DNA of 53,913 nt, from positions 1-53,913 of the forward strand of contig NZ_DASSES010000178.1 in the NCBI RefSeq assembly GCF_035695185.1, in the 5' to 3' direction. Each line of letters opens with the position of its first letter. Positions within the stretch are counted from its first letter, which is position 1. This stretch comes from Frateuria_A sp035695185 (GTDB taxonomy: Bacteria; Pseudomonadota; Gammaproteobacteria; Xanthomonadales; Rhodanobacteraceae). Both the position numbers and the translations under genes were made by a program. This document shows, in pieces, positions 7,510 to 16,533 of this stretch. Below the pieces are notes generated by a model that was not told where the DNA came from, did not search any database, and saw only the letters and a list, made by a program, of their open reading frames with translations.

Positions 7510-10500
7510 ATGCCGCTCGAACATTTCCATCCCGCCGTCGCGCGCTGGTTCCAGCGCAGCTTCCCGGCGCCCACTGCGGCGCAGGCAGGCGCGTGGCCGA
7601 ATATCCACGCCGGTCGGCACACGCTGGTGGCCGCGCCGACCGGTTCCGGCAAGACGCTGACCGCTTTCCTCGCCGCCATCGACGCACTGGTGCGCGAGGG
7701 CCTGGCGCACGGCGGCGCGTTGCCGGACGAAACGCGGGTGGTCTACGTCTCGCCGCTGAAGGCGCTGTCGAACGACATCCACATCAACCTCGAGGCGCCG
7801 CTGGAAGGCATCCGCGCCGAACTGGCCGCCGAAGACCTGCCCGACGTGGCGATCCGCACCGCGGTGCGCACCGGCGACACGCCGCAGGCCGAGCGCGCGC
7901 TGATGCGCAAGGTCAGCCCGCACATCCTGGTGACCACGCCGGAGTCGCTGTACGTGCTGCTGGGCTCGGCTTCCGGCCGCGAGATGCTCAAGAGCACGCG
8001 CACGGTGATCGTGGACGAGATCCACGCGCTGGCCAATTCCAAGCGCGGCACCCACCTGGCGCTGTCGCTGGAGCGGCTGGAGTCGCTCTGCCAGCGGCCG
8101 CTGCAGCGGATCGGGCTGTCGGCGACGCAGAAGCCGATCGAGGAAGTGGCGCGGTTCCTGGTCGGTGCGAGGGACCAGGCGCCCTCTCCCCTCCGGGGAG
8201 AGGGCTGGGGTGAGGGGCGGGGCTTGCCCGAGACTTTCCAAGAGCGGACTGCAGGCAACTTCCCCGCGAGCCCCGGCCCCTCATCCGACCCTTCGGGCCA
8301 CCTTCTTCCCCTGCTCTTATCAAGTCCGGGGGAGAAGGAAGCAGCGCGCTGTGCGATCGTGGATGTTGGCCACACCCGCCCGCGCGACCTCGCCATCGAA
8401 GTCCCGCCGGTCCCGCTCGAAGCGGTGATGTCCAACGACAGCTGGGACACCGTCTACGACCGCCTGGCCCAGCTCGCCCGCGAGCACCGCACCACGCTGG
8501 TGTTCGTCAACACCCGCCGCATGGCCGAGCGTGCCGCACGCCACCTGGCCGAACGACTGGGCAGGGAGGCGGTCGCCGCGCACCACGGCAGCCTGGCCAA
8601 GGAACTGCGGCTGGACGCCGAACAGCGGCTCAAGCGCGGCGAGCTGAAGCTGCTGGTCGCCACCGCCTCGCTGGAACTGGGCATCGACATCGGCGACGTC
8701 GACCTGGTCTGCCAGCTCGCCTCGCCGCGTTCGATCGCCGCGTTCCTGCAACGCGCCGGCCGCTCCGGCCATGCGGTCAACGGCACCCCCAAGGCGCGCC
8801 TGTTCCCGACCAGCCGCGATGACCTGCTCGAGTGCGCCGCGCTGCTCGACTGCGTGCGCCGCGGCGAACTCGACGCGCTGGTCCAGCCGGTGCAGCCGCT
8901 GGACGTGCTGGCCCAGCAGCTCGTCGCCGAGGTGGCCTGCCAGGAATGGGACGAGGACGCGCTGTATGCGCTGGTGCGCGGCGCGCATCCCTACCGCGAG
9001 CTGCCGCGCGAGCAGTTCGACGCGATCGTGCGCATGCTTGCCGAGGGCTTCAGCACCCGCCGCGGCGCGCGCGCGGCGTACATCCATCGCGATGCCGTGC
9101 ATCGCCAGCTGCGTGCGCGCCGCAATGCGCGGCTGACCGCGGTGACCTCCGGCGGCACGATCCCGGATACCGCCGACTACCTGGTCGTGATGGAGCCGCA
9201 GAACACCATCATCGGCTCGGTCAACGAGGACTTCGCGGTCGAGAGCCTGGCCGGCGACGTGTTCCAGCTGGGCAACACCAGCTACCGCATCCTGCGCGTG
9301 GAGCGTGATCGCCTGCGCGTGGAAGACGCGCACGGCGCGCCGCCGAGCATTCCGTTCTGGCTGGGCGAGGCGCCCGGACGCAGCGACGAGCTGTCCATCG
9401 GCGTGGCACGCCTGCGCGAGGAGGTCGGTGCCTTGCTCGAGGCCGGTGGCGTGGCCGCGGCGCTGGCGTGGCTGCGCTCGACACTTGGCATGGGCGAGGC
9501 CGCCGCGCAGCAACTGGCCGATTACCTGCACAGGGCCAAGGTCGCGCTCGGCGTCTTGCCGACCCAGCACACCATCGTGTTCGAGCGCTTCTTCGACGAA
9601 TCGGGTGGCACCCAGCTGGTGATCCACACGCCGTTCGGCAGCCGCATCAACCGCGCCTGGGGCCTGGCCCTGCGCAAGCGTTTCTGCCGCCAGTTCAACT
9701 TCGAGCTGCAGGCGGCGGCGACCGAGGACGCCATCGTGCTGTCGCTCTCGACCAGCCACAGTTTCCCGCTGGAGGAGGTCGCGCGCTACCTGCACTCGAA
9801 CTCGGCCGAGCACGTGCTGGTGCAGGCGCTGCTGGACGCGCCGCTGTTTCCCGCGCGCTGGCGCTGGAACGCGGTCACCGCGCTGGCGCTGCCGCGCTAC
9901 ACCGGCGGCAAGAAGACGCCGCCGCAGATCCAGCGCATGAAGAGCGAGGACCTGCTCGCCACCGTGTTCCCCGACCAGGTCGCCTGCCTGGAGAACATCG
10001 TCGGCGAGCGGCAGATTCCCGACCATCCGCTGGTCAACCAGACCCTGCACGACTGCCTGCGCGAGGCGATGGACGTCGATGGCCTGCTGCGCATCCTGCG
10101 CGGCTTCGAGACCGGCGCCATCGCCGTGGTCGCGCGCGACCTCACCGGCCCCAGCCCGCTCGCCTCCGAAGTGCTCTCCGCCGCGCCCTACGCCTACCTC
10201 GACGACGCACCGCTGGAGGAGCGCCGCACGCAGGCGGTGCAGAACCGGCGCTGGAACGCCGAGGACGCGGACGACCTCGGCCGGCTCGATCCGGAGGCGA
10301 TCGCCGCCGTGCGCGAGGAGGCCTGGCCGCAGGTGCGCAGCGGCGACGAGATGCACGAGGCGCTGACGTTGCTGGGGTTCGTCACGAGCGACGAAGTCGC
10401 CGGCAACGCCGGTTGGCAGGAACGCCTGAAGGCGCTCGCCAGGCACCACCGCGCCACGCGCCTGGCCTTTGCTCCCCCTCCCGGGGGAGAGGGCCGGGGC

Positions 10501-12297
10501 GAGGGGCCGAGCGTGCGGGGGACCTCCCAACAGCGATCCGCAGGGGACCTCCCCGCCAGCCCCGGCCCCTCATCCGACCCCTTCGGGGCCACCTTCTCCC
10601 CCCTCTTTGATCAAAGCCGGGGGAGAAGCAGCGCAAGCGTGTGGGTCGCGGCGGAGGTGTTGCCGCTATGGCAGGCGATCCATGCCGACGCCACGCCGCA
10701 TCCGCCGATCAGCGCCCCGCCCGACTATGCCGCCCAACCCTGGACCCGCGACGACGCCGTGCTCGAACTGGTCCGCCGGCGCCTCGGCGGCCTGGGCCCG
10801 ACCACGCCGTCGGTGCTCGCCGACTCGCTCGGGGTCGACCCGGGGGATGTCGAGCCCGCCCTGCTGCGCCTGCAGTCGGAGGGCTACGTCATGCAGGGCC
10901 GCTTCACCCCCGACGCGCCGGCCACCGAGTGGTGCGAGCGCCACCTGCTCGCGCGCATCCACCGCTACACCATCGGCCGCCTGCGGCGCGAGATCGAGCC
11001 GGTCAGCCGTCGGGACCTGATGCGCTTCCTGGCCGACTGGCAGCACCTGACCCCGGACACGCGGCTGGAGGGCCCGGACGGCCTGATCGCCACGCTGCAC
11101 CAGCTCGAAGGCTACGAAGCCGCCGCTGGCGCCTGGGAGACCGAACTGCTCCCTGCGCGCGTGGGCGACTACACCAGCCGCTGGCTGGACGAACTGTGCC
11201 GTGCCGGCCGCTTCGGCTGGAGCCGCCTGCGCGCCGGCGGCGGCAGCGCCGGCCCCGTGCGCGCCACCCCGATCGTGCTGCTGCCGCGCCGGCAGATGGC
11301 CATCTGGACGGCCGTGGCCGCCGACGAGCTGCCGCAGGAATCGCTGCTGTCTTCGCGCGCCCAGGCGGTGGCCGACGCACTGGCCGACCATGGCGCGCTG
11401 TTCTTCGACGAGCTGCTCGACGCCACGCGCCTGCTGCGCACCGAACTCGAGAACGCGATCGGCGAACTGGTCGCGGCCGGCCGCGTCACCGCCGACAGCT
11501 TCGCCGGCCTGCGCGCGCTGCTGCTGCCCGCGGCCAAGCGCGACTCGCGCCCGCACCGGCGGGCAAGGCGGCATGCGTTGAGCGAGATCGAGGATGCCGG
11601 GCGCTGGTCGCTGAGCCGCTCCTTCCTTCCCTCCACCGGGGAGAAGGTGACTGTGGGCGGGTCGGACGGGGGGGCGGGGCACGCGGGAGCATCTGCCGGT
11701 GGTTCGAGGCAAGAGCGGCCCCTCCACGCGATCCCCTTCGACAAGCTGGGGCCGGGACTCCCCCCGGCGGCGGGAGGAAGCAAGGGAGGCGCTTCGCGCC
11801 GGCCTGACGCCGATGAAGTGGAGCACGTTGCACGTGTCCTGCTTCGCCGCTACGGCGTGGTGTTCTGGAAGCTGCTCGAGCGCGAAGCGCCGTGGCTGCC
11901 CTCCTGGCGCGAGTTGCTGCGCGTCTACCACCGGCTGGAAGCGCGTGGCGAGATCCGCGGCGGCCGTTTCGTGGAGGGCCTGGTCGGTGAGCAGTTCGCC
12001 CTGCCGGAGGCGATCGGCGCCCTGCGGGCGGTGCGCCAGCGGCCGCCCGCACAGCAAGTGGTCTGCGTAAGCGGCAGCGATCCGCTCAACCTGGTCGGCA
12101 CCGTGCTGGCGGGCGACAAGCTGCCGGCGCTGGCCGGCACCCGCGTGCTGTACGAGGACGGCGTGCCGGTGGCCGCGCTGGTCGCCAACAAGCCGCAGTT
12201 CCTGCAGGAAGCCGATGGCGCCACCCAGCAGCGCTGGCGCAACGCACTGCTGCGCCGCGCCGGCAGCGAAGCGCACGGGATCGGCCTGGCCGTGTGA
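7510..12297 (+). CDS. lhr: Lhr-family ATP-dependent helicase with three in-frame repeat insertions
   Basis: 1595 residues. Helicase motifs in order: Walker A APTGSGKT (42-49), DEIH (169-172), SAT (from 204) and QRAGRSGH (about 413-420); then the winged-helix and Lhr-core region and the long C-terminal extension of full-length Lhr proteins (E. coli Lhr is about 1540 residues). Lhr is a 3'-5' translocating DNA repair helicase. Three stretches do not fit the family: about 225-277 (GEGWGEGRGLPE ... PASPGPSSDP), 988-1040 (GEGRGEGPSVRG ... PASPGPSSDP) and 1371-1427 (Gly-rich). Each coincides with a G/C palindromic repeat element in the DNA, and the frame stays open through all three. The first falls between motif III and the second RecA domain. 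Without them the protein would be about 1430 residues. A -10-like TATCAT lies at 7479-7484; no clear ribosome site is seen. Confidence 0.92.
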   Translation: MPLEHFHPAVARWFQRSFPAPTAAQAGAWPNIHAGRHTLVAAPTGSGKTLTAFLAAIDALVREGLAHGGALPDETRVVYVSPLKALSNDIHINLEAPLEGIRAELAAEDLPDVAIRTAVRTGDTPQAERALMRKVSPHILVTTPESLYVLLGSASGREMLKSTRTVIVDEIHALANSKRGTHLALSLERLESLCQRPLQRIGLSATQKPIEEVARFLVGARDQAPSPLRGEGWGEGRGLPETFQERTAGNFPASPGPSSDPSGHLLPLLLSSPGEKEAARCAIVDVGHTRPRDLAIEVPPVPLEAVMSNDSWDTVYDRLAQLAREHRTTLVFVNTRRMAERAARHLAERLGREAVAAHHGSLAKELRLDAEQRLKRGELKLLVATASLELGIDIGDVDLVCQLASPRSIAAFLQRAGRSGHAVNGTPKARLFPTSRDDLLECAALLDCVRRGELDALVQPVQPLDVLAQQLVAEVACQEWDEDALYALVRGAHPYRELPREQFDAIVRMLAEGFSTRRGARAAYIHRDAVHRQLRARRNARLTAVTSGGTIPDTADYLVVMEPQNTIIGSVNEDFAVESLAGDVFQLGNTSYRILRVERDRLRVEDAHGAPPSIPFWLGEAPGRSDELSIGVARLREEVGALLEAGGVAAALAWLRSTLGMGEAAAQQLADYLHRAKVALGVLPTQHTIVFERFFDESGGTQLVIHTPFGSRINRAWGLALRKRFCRQFNFELQAAATEDAIVLSLSTSHSFPLEEVARYLHSNSAEHVLVQALLDAPLFPARWRWNAVTALALPRYTGGKKTPPQIQRMKSEDLLATVFPDQVACLENIVGERQIPDHPLVNQTLHDCLREAMDVDGLLRILRGFETGAIAVVARDLTGPSPLASEVLSAAPYAYLDDAPLEERRTQAVQNRRWNAEDADDLGRLDPEAIAAVREEAWPQVRSGDEMHEALTLLGFVTSDEVAGNAGWQERLKALARHHRATRLAFAPPPGGEGRGEGPSVRGTSQQRSAGDLPASPGPSSDPFGATFSPLFDQSRGRSSASVWVAAEVLPLWQAIHADATPHPPISAPPDYAAQPWTRDDAVLELVRRRLGGLGPTTPSVLADSLGVDPGDVEPALLRLQSEGYVMQGRFTPDAPATEWCERHLLARIHRYTIGRLRREIEPVSRRDLMRFLADWQHLTPDTRLEGPDGLIATLHQLEGYEAAAGAWETELLPARVGDYTSRWLDELCRAGRFGWSRLRAGGGSAGPVRATPIVLLPRRQMAIWTAVAADELPQESLLSSRAQAVADALADHGALFFDELLDATRLLRTELENAIGELVAAGRVTADSFAGLRALLLPAAKRDSRPHRRARRHALSEIEDAGRWSLSRSFLPSTGEKVTVGGSDGGAGHAGASAGGSRQERPLHAIPFDKLGPGLPPAAGGSKGGASRRPDADEVEHVARVLLRRYGVVFWKLLEREAPWLPSWRELLRVYHRLEARGEIRGGRFVEGLVGEQFALPEAIGALRAVRQRPPAQQVVCVSGSDPLNLVGTVLAGDKLPALAGTRVLYEDGVPVAALVANKPQFLQEADGATQQRWRNALLRRAGSEAHGIGLAV
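8182..8338 (+). repeat. Palindromic repeat element, long form, copy 1 (inside lhr, in frame)
   Basis: The element opens with a perfect 10-bp hairpin (CCCTCTCCCC, 3-nt loop, GGGGAGAGGG, 8182-8204) and closes with GGGGGAGAAGG. Its interior shares GCCCCGGCCCCTCATCCGAC with copy 2 at 10472-10628. It encodes about 53 extra residues of Lhr without a stop codon. Confidence 0.85.
10472..10628 (+). repeat. Palindromic repeat element, long form, copy 2 (inside lhr, in frame)
   Basis: Same orientation as copy 1 and nearly the same length. It is read in the same frame up to the peptide PASPGPSSDP; two extra bases after that point shift the frame of its last part, yet the lhr frame resumes correctly downstream. 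Confidence 0.85.
11621..11788 (-). repeat. Palindromic repeat element, long form, copy 3 (inside lhr, inverted)
   Basis: Read on the minus strand this copy gives a GCCCCGCCCCCCCGTCCGAC segment followed by CACCTTCTCCCC, matching the order in copies 1 and 2. It is more diverged and lies in the opposite orientation, so lhr translates its other strand; the frame is still open. Confidence 0.65.
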
Positions 12298-12360
12298 GGG
12301 CACGGTCGACTGGCGCGCCTTGTTGCGGCCCCCGCTGCGGCTTCGGCCGGCCGTCGGCTT

Positions 12361-12732
12361 TCAGTCGCTGATGTCGGCGATGTGGATCAGCAGGCCGTCG
12401 TGCACCCGGAACTCGCTGCGCCCGTTCAGCGCAATCGCCTGTCCGGCACGCGCACCGTTGGGCAGGTCCATGGCAAACACGCCCTCGAAGGCGATATCCA
12501 CATGCGCTATGCCGTTGCTCTCGGCGTAGCGGGTGATCGTCTGCCGCCGCCGCGCGAACAGCGGCAGCGTGCTCTGCGCCAGCCGGCGGAAGGCCTCGAT
12601 GCCTTGCGTGTGCACCGTGGTGACGCCCGCGGTGACGTTTTCGAACGTCACCTGCGGGTGCAGCGTGGCCAGCATGCCGTCCACATCCAGTCGGTTGTAG
12701 GCGTCTATGTAGCGGTCGATCAGGGCGCGCAT
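12361..12732 (-). CDS. Nuclear transport factor 2 (SnoaL-like) family protein
   Basis: 123 residues forming a single NTF2-like cone: the start MRALIDRYIDAYNRLDVDGM is the typical first helix, TLHPQVTFEN the first strand, and the rest alternates strands (HVDIAFEGVF, RSEFRVHDGLLIHIADIS). There is no signal peptide. Proteins of this size bind or isomerise small hydrophobic ligands, but the family is too broad to give a substrate. It stands alone between lhr (convergent) and the S10 peptidase, from which a repeat-bearing spacer of 157 bases separates it. Confidence 0.75.
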   Translation of the reverse strand: MRALIDRYIDAYNRLDVDGMLATLHPQVTFENVTAGVTTVHTQGIEAFRRLAQSTLPLFARRRQTITRYAESNGIAHVDIAFEGVFAMDLPNGARAGQAIALNGRSEFRVHDGLLIHIADISD

Positions 12733-12794
12733 GGGACTTCACCGGAAGGGACGCCGGGAGCATAGCAAGCGCGCCACGCAAAGCCCTTCTACGG

Positions 12795-12882
12795 TCGGGG
12801 AGGGAACGCAGGTCCGGCGGCGCGGGATCGCCCGCACCGCCGGGACCTGCCGTCCTCGTGGGCGCCCTCTCCGGGGAGAGGG
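12795..12882. repeat. Palindromic repeat element, short form, between the NTF2-like and S10 genes
   Basis: Contains a long imperfect inverted repeat (GCAGGTCC at 12808 pairs with GGGACCTGC ending at 12850) and then the hairpin CCCTCTCC/GGGGAGAGGG (12865-12882), the same arm as the opening hairpin of the long element in lhr. It lies just past the S10 peptidase stop and may also act as a transcript end. Confidence 0.6.
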
Positions 12883-12889
12883 ACGACCC

Positions 12890-14485
12890 TTACTTCACGT
12901 TGTCGGTCTGCTCGATGAAGCGCGCCACGTTGTCGTGCAGCAGCTTCAGCGACGCCTCGTGCGCATAGACCATGTGACCCGACGGGTACCAGGCGTAGGA
13001 GATGTTCTTCTGCAGTGCGTCCGGGATCGGCAGATGGCTCATCTCGTACTGCGCCGCGAAATAGGGCGTGGCCAGGTCGTAGTAGCCGCCGTTGAGGAAC
13101 ACCTTGAGATCCGGATTGGTCTTCATCGCGACCGCCAGGTCCGGCATCACGTTGGTCGACTGCTGCAGCGCGCCGCCGTGCACACCCGGCGCCTTGTGCG
13201 AGAAGTCCCAGTGGTCGATGTCGGCGAACAGGCGGTACTGCATGTTCTGGCCGAACTTGAGCTGACGGCGCACGTAGTCGTTGAACGCCGAAACGTACGC
13301 CGAGCTGATCGCCGAGGACTGCGGGTCGTACTCCGAATCCTTGCCCAGCGGGTCGAGCGCGGGGCCGGAGAAGCGGCTGTCCAGGCGGCCGGTGGCGAGG
13401 CCGTTGTCGAACTGCAGTTCGTGCTCGAACATGCCGCCGGTCACGCGCAGGTTGGCCTTGACCAGGTAGTCGACCGGCAGGCCGGTGTACTGGTGGAGCT
13501 TCTCGGCCACGGCGCGCTTGCGCGCCGGATCCAGGTGCGAGCCCTGCATCAGCGCGCTGGCGTAGTCACCCAGCGCGTACTGCTCCACCTCGTGCAGGAA
13601 CGGCTCCAGCTGTGCCGGCGCCTGCGGCAGCTTGTGGTGGTAGTACGCGGTGGCGGCGAAGGTCGGCAGCGCCAGCGCGTAGGGCAGGTCCACGCCCGGG
13701 TTGAACTCGGGACCGTCGATGCTGGTGTCGAAGGAGAGGATCTGCGAGAGCAGCACCACGCCGTTGAGGTCGACGCTGTCCTCGTTCTCCAGGATGTTGG
13801 CCAGCACCGCCGAGCGGGTGGTGCCGTAGCTCTCGCCGAACAGGTACTTGGGCGAGTTCCAGCGACCGTACTTGGACAGGAACTGAGTGACGAACTGGGC
13901 AAAGGCATGGCCGTCGCCGTCGACGCCGTAGGTGGCCTTCTTGCGCGCCTTCATCTGCTCGTCGCGCTTGGACTTGTCCTTGTCGCCGGCCACCAGCCGC
14001 GAGAAGCCCGCGCCGGGCGCATCGATGAACACCAGGTCGGAGGCATCGAGCAGGCTGTAGTCGTTGTTGACCAGCCCGTAGGGCGCCGCCGGCGTGTGGC
14101 TGTCGTCGCTGGTGACCACGCGCTTGGGCCCGAACGCGCCCATGTGCAGCCATACCGTGGCCGAACCGGGACCGCCGTTGTAGATGAAGGTGATCGGGCG
14201 ATGCCCCGCCTCCGCGCCCTGCTTGAAGTAGGCGGTGTAGAACATGCTCACCGTCGGCTCGTCGCTCGGGTCGCCGTGCTCGTGCAGCACCAGGGTCCCG
14301 GCCACCGCCTTGTAGTCGATGCGCTTGCCCTCGACGCTGACCGACCCGGTGGTCTCGGAACTGTGGGGCTGCGCCAGCGCGGCATCGGGTCCGGCCTCGC
14401 CGGAGGCCTTGTCCTTGTCGGCGGCGAACGCGCCGGGGGCGATGAGCAATGCGGTCAATGCCGCGACGAGGGGGAGCTTGCGCAT
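12890..14485 (-). CDS. Exported serine carboxypeptidase, S10 family
   Basis: 531 residues with a signal peptide (MRKLPLVAALTALLIAPGAF, cleavage near AFA-AD). The S10 signature is complete: oxyanion loop NGGPGS (103-108), nucleophile GESYGT (217-222, Ser219), an Asp near the C-terminus (YYDLATP) and the catalytic His in PSGHMVY. These enzymes remove C-terminal residues from peptides and in this order of bacteria are secreted to the periplasm or medium, presumably for nutrient peptide use. The fold spans the whole protein with no break. It is transcribed alone; a -10-like TATGCT lies upstream on the same strand near 14521-14526, with no convincing -35 box. Confidence 0.9.
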   Translation of the reverse strand: MRKLPLVAALTALLIAPGAFAADKDKASGEAGPDAALAQPHSSETTGSVSVEGKRIDYKAVAGTLVLHEHGDPSDEPTVSMFYTAYFKQGAEAGHRPITFIYNGGPGSATVWLHMGAFGPKRVVTSDDSHTPAAPYGLVNNDYSLLDASDLVFIDAPGAGFSRLVAGDKDKSKRDEQMKARKKATYGVDGDGHAFAQFVTQFLSKYGRWNSPKYLFGESYGTTRSAVLANILENEDSVDLNGVVLLSQILSFDTSIDGPEFNPGVDLPYALALPTFAATAYYHHKLPQAPAQLEPFLHEVEQYALGDYASALMQGSHLDPARKRAVAEKLHQYTGLPVDYLVKANLRVTGGMFEHELQFDNGLATGRLDSRFSGPALDPLGKDSEYDPQSSAISSAYVSAFNDYVRRQLKFGQNMQYRLFADIDHWDFSHKAPGVHGGALQQSTNVMPDLAVAMKTNPDLKVFLNGGYYDLATPYFAAQYEMSHLPIPDALQKNISYAWYPSGHMVYAHEASLKLLHDNVARFIEQTDNVK

Positions 14486-14565
14486 GGAACGACCTCACGT
14501 AACACACGGAAAGCCTCGAGCATAGGCGTGCCCGACCGCCCGTTCATACCCCCCAGAAGTCACAC

Positions 14566-15429
14566 TCATCCCCGCGCGAGCAGGACCACCGCCAGGACGC
14601 TCAGGGCCAGCCCGACGAGGTTGATCCGCGAAAGCCGCTCGCGGAATACCGCCAGGCCCGCCACCGCGCCGAGCGCGACCACGCCCAGGTTCATGCCGGC
14701 AAACACCAGCGCCGGCCGCCCTGGCAACGCCTGGTGCGCACGCAGGTAGAACAGGATGTTGCCGAAATTGAGCAGGCCGAGCAGCAGCCCGGCGGCGGCA
14801 CTGCGGCCACCGGGCCGCACCGTCCCGCGCGCCAGCCGCCAGCCCTGCAGGGCCAACGACACCAGCAGCGCCAGCATGAACATGGCCAGCAGCGCGGCAC
14901 CCAGCGGCACGCCGGCCTGGGCCACGCGCTTGAACAGCACGTCGATCAGGCCGAAGCCCAGGAACACCAGCAGCGGGTAGGTCCAGCGCGCGGCACCGGC
15001 GGACGTTTCGCCGGAACCGCCGGGTGGGCGCCACACGAGGGCACCCAGCGCCACGAAGCCGGCCACCATGCCCCATCCCTTGGTGGCGCCGAGCGGCTCG
15101 CCGAACAGTACGAACGCGGCCGTCAGCGAGATGAGCAGCGACAGCCGCTGGGCCACCTCCGAGCGCACGATGCCGGCGTGGCGGACCGAGCTGGCCAGCG
15201 CCAGGAAGATGGTCGGCAGCAGCAGGCCCAGGCCGAGCAACGCCGGCCACACGGCGAGGGCGGCCTGCATCGCCGGCAGCGGCGGTGCGAATGCCAACGC
15301 ACTGGCCGTGGCCGCGACCACGTAGTTCCAGGCGATCGCCTGCCCCACGTCGACCGCCAGCCGGCGCGCGAGCTTGAGCAGCACCGAGACCAGCACGCTG
15401 CACAGCGCGGCCGCCAGGAGGAAGTGCAT
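14566..15429 (-). CDS. DMT superfamily (EamA-type) inner-membrane permease
   Basis: 287 residues, almost entirely ten hydrophobic helices in two EamA halves (first half MHFLLAAALCSVLVSVLLKL to about 130, second from about 150). Charged residues are confined to short loops. Members export amino acids, nucleosides or metabolites; nothing here fixes the substrate. The ATG at 15429 is used because the protein then begins directly with its first membrane helix; codons upstream in the frame encode only Arg/Pro-rich sequence through a repeat element. The gene diverges from the DUF1272 gene. Confidence 0.85.
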   Translation of the reverse strand: MHFLLAAALCSVLVSVLLKLARRLAVDVGQAIAWNYVVAATASALAFAPPLPAMQAALAVWPALLGLGLLLPTIFLALASSVRHAGIVRSEVAQRLSLLISLTAAFVLFGEPLGATKGWGMVAGFVALGALVWRPPGGSGETSAGAARWTYPLLVFLGFGLIDVLFKRVAQAGVPLGAALLAMFMLALLVSLALQGWRLARGTVRPGGRSAAAGLLLGLLNFGNILFYLRAHQALPGRPALVFAGMNLGVVALGAVAGLAVFRERLSRINLVGLALSVLAVVLLARG

Positions 15430-15482
15430 GGTGGGTATCCGAGGGGCAAAACCCGAAGGATAAACGCATGCGCGGGACAGCC

Positions 15483-15508
15483 GGCGGGGCCTCCCCGCGG
15501 GAGAGGGC
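15483..15508. repeat. Short palindromic repeat between the DMT permease and DUF1272 genes
   Basis: GCGGGG/CCCCGC hairpin (15484-15498) followed by GGGAGAGGGCG, the same GGGAGAGGG arm as in the lhr elements. It lies in the divergent promoter region. Confidence 0.45.
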
Positions 15509-15560
15509 GCCAAGGTGGCACGGCTGGGCGCATCATGTGCCTCTTTGACCGGAGCCTCCC

Positions 15561-15869
15561 ATGCTCGAGCTGCGCCCGACCTGCGAACACTGCAACAAGT
15601 CACTGCCGCCCGCCTCGACCGAGGCACGCATCTGCTCGTTCGAATGCACCTTCTGCCACGAGTGCGTCGAGCGCGTGCTGCAGGGCGTGTGCCCCAACTG
15701 CGGCGGCGGCTTCACGCCGCGACCGGTGCGGCCGGCCCGCGACTGGAAGAACGGGCACTCCCTGGCGCGTTATCCGGCCACGTCGAAGATCACGCACAAG
15801 CCGGTGGACGGGACGGCCCACGCCGCGCTGGTGGCGCAGCTGGACGGCCTGCCCGCCGAGGCGCGCTGA
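15561..15869 (+). CDS. DUF1272 family Cys-rich protein
   Basis: 102 residues. The first half is the DUF1272 signature: LELRPTCEHCNKSLPP, STEARICSFECTFC, ECVERVLQGVCPNCGG, with eight Cys in pairs that look like a zinc-binding treble clef. The C-terminal part (RPARDWKNGHSLARYPATSK) is a basic extension common in the longer members. The function is unknown; a structural zinc site is likely. It starts after GGAGCCTCCC and converges on eda with only 19 bases between the stops. Confidence 0.88.
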   Translation: MLELRPTCEHCNKSLPPASTEARICSFECTFCHECVERVLQGVCPNCGGGFTPRPVRPARDWKNGHSLARYPATSKITHKPVDGTAHAALVAQLDGLPAEAR

Positions 15870-15888
15870 ACCGCCGCGGGCGCCGCGA

Positions 15889-16533
15889 CTAGGGCCGGAG
15901 GCTTGCCGCGGCGCAAGCCAGTGCTTCGATCCCGGCCCAGTCGCCGGCGGCCAGCTTGTCCGCCGGCGTAAGCCAGGAGCCACCCACGCACAGCACGTTG
16001 GGCAGGGCCAGGAATTCGCCCGCACTGGCGGCACTTATGCCGCCGGTGGGGCAGAAACGCAGTTGCGGCAACGGCCCGGCCCAGGCCGCCAGCAACCTGG
16101 CGCCGCCCGCCGGCACGGCCGGGAAGAACTTCAGGTGGCGGTAACCACGCTCGAGCAGCAGCATCGCCTCGCTGGCGGTGGCCGCGCCAGGCAGCAGGGG
16201 CAGGGGCATGTCCTCGGCGGCATCCAGCAGCCGCGACGTGGCACCGGGCGATACGGCGAAGCGGGCGCCCGCCTCGTAGGCCGCACGCAGGTCGGCTTCG
16301 GCCAGCACCGTGCCGACCCCGACCACCGCGCCCTCGACCTCGGCGGCGATCGCCCGCACGGCCTCGAGTGCGGCGGCGGTGCGCAGGGTCACTTCGATCG
16401 CCGGCACGCCGCCGGCGACCAGGGCGCGCGCCATCGGCACGGCGGCGCTGGCGTCCTCGATCACCACCACCGGAATCACCGGGGCGAGGCGCATGATGCG
16501 TTCGATCTGCTGCTGCCGGTCCATCAGGTTCAT
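15889..16533 (-). CDS. eda: 2-keto-3-deoxy-6-phosphogluconate (KDPG) aldolase
   Basis: 214 residues, the usual length. It splits KDPG into pyruvate and glyceraldehyde 3-phosphate, the last step of the Entner-Doudoroff pathway. Schiff-base Lys135 sits in YRHLKFFPA, the general-base Glu47 in AIEVTLRT with Arg51, and the phosphate-binding GTVLAEAD and CPTGGI segments are present. The ATG at 16533 overlaps the edd stop by one base (TGATG), so translation is coupled. Met4 is an alternative start. It is the last gene of zwf-pgl-edd-eda. Confidence 0.95.
   Translation of the reverse strand: MNLMDRQQQIERIMRLAPVIPVVVIEDASAAVPMARALVAGGVPAIEVTLRTAAALEAVRAIAAEVEGAVVGVGTVLAEADLRAAYEAGARFAVSPGATSRLLDAAEDMPLPLLPGAATASEAMLLLERGYRHLKFFPAVPAGGARLLAAWAGPLPQLRFCPTGGISAASAGEFLALPNVLCVGGSWLTPADKLAAGDWAGIEALACAAASLRP

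Noticed and set aside
8182..11788. Possibility that the repeats in lhr are a CRISPR array or that they break the gene
   Set aside because: The copies are over 1 kb apart, palindromic and partly inverted, unlike CRISPR; the reading frame stays open through all three, so the gene is not a pseudogene on this evidence.
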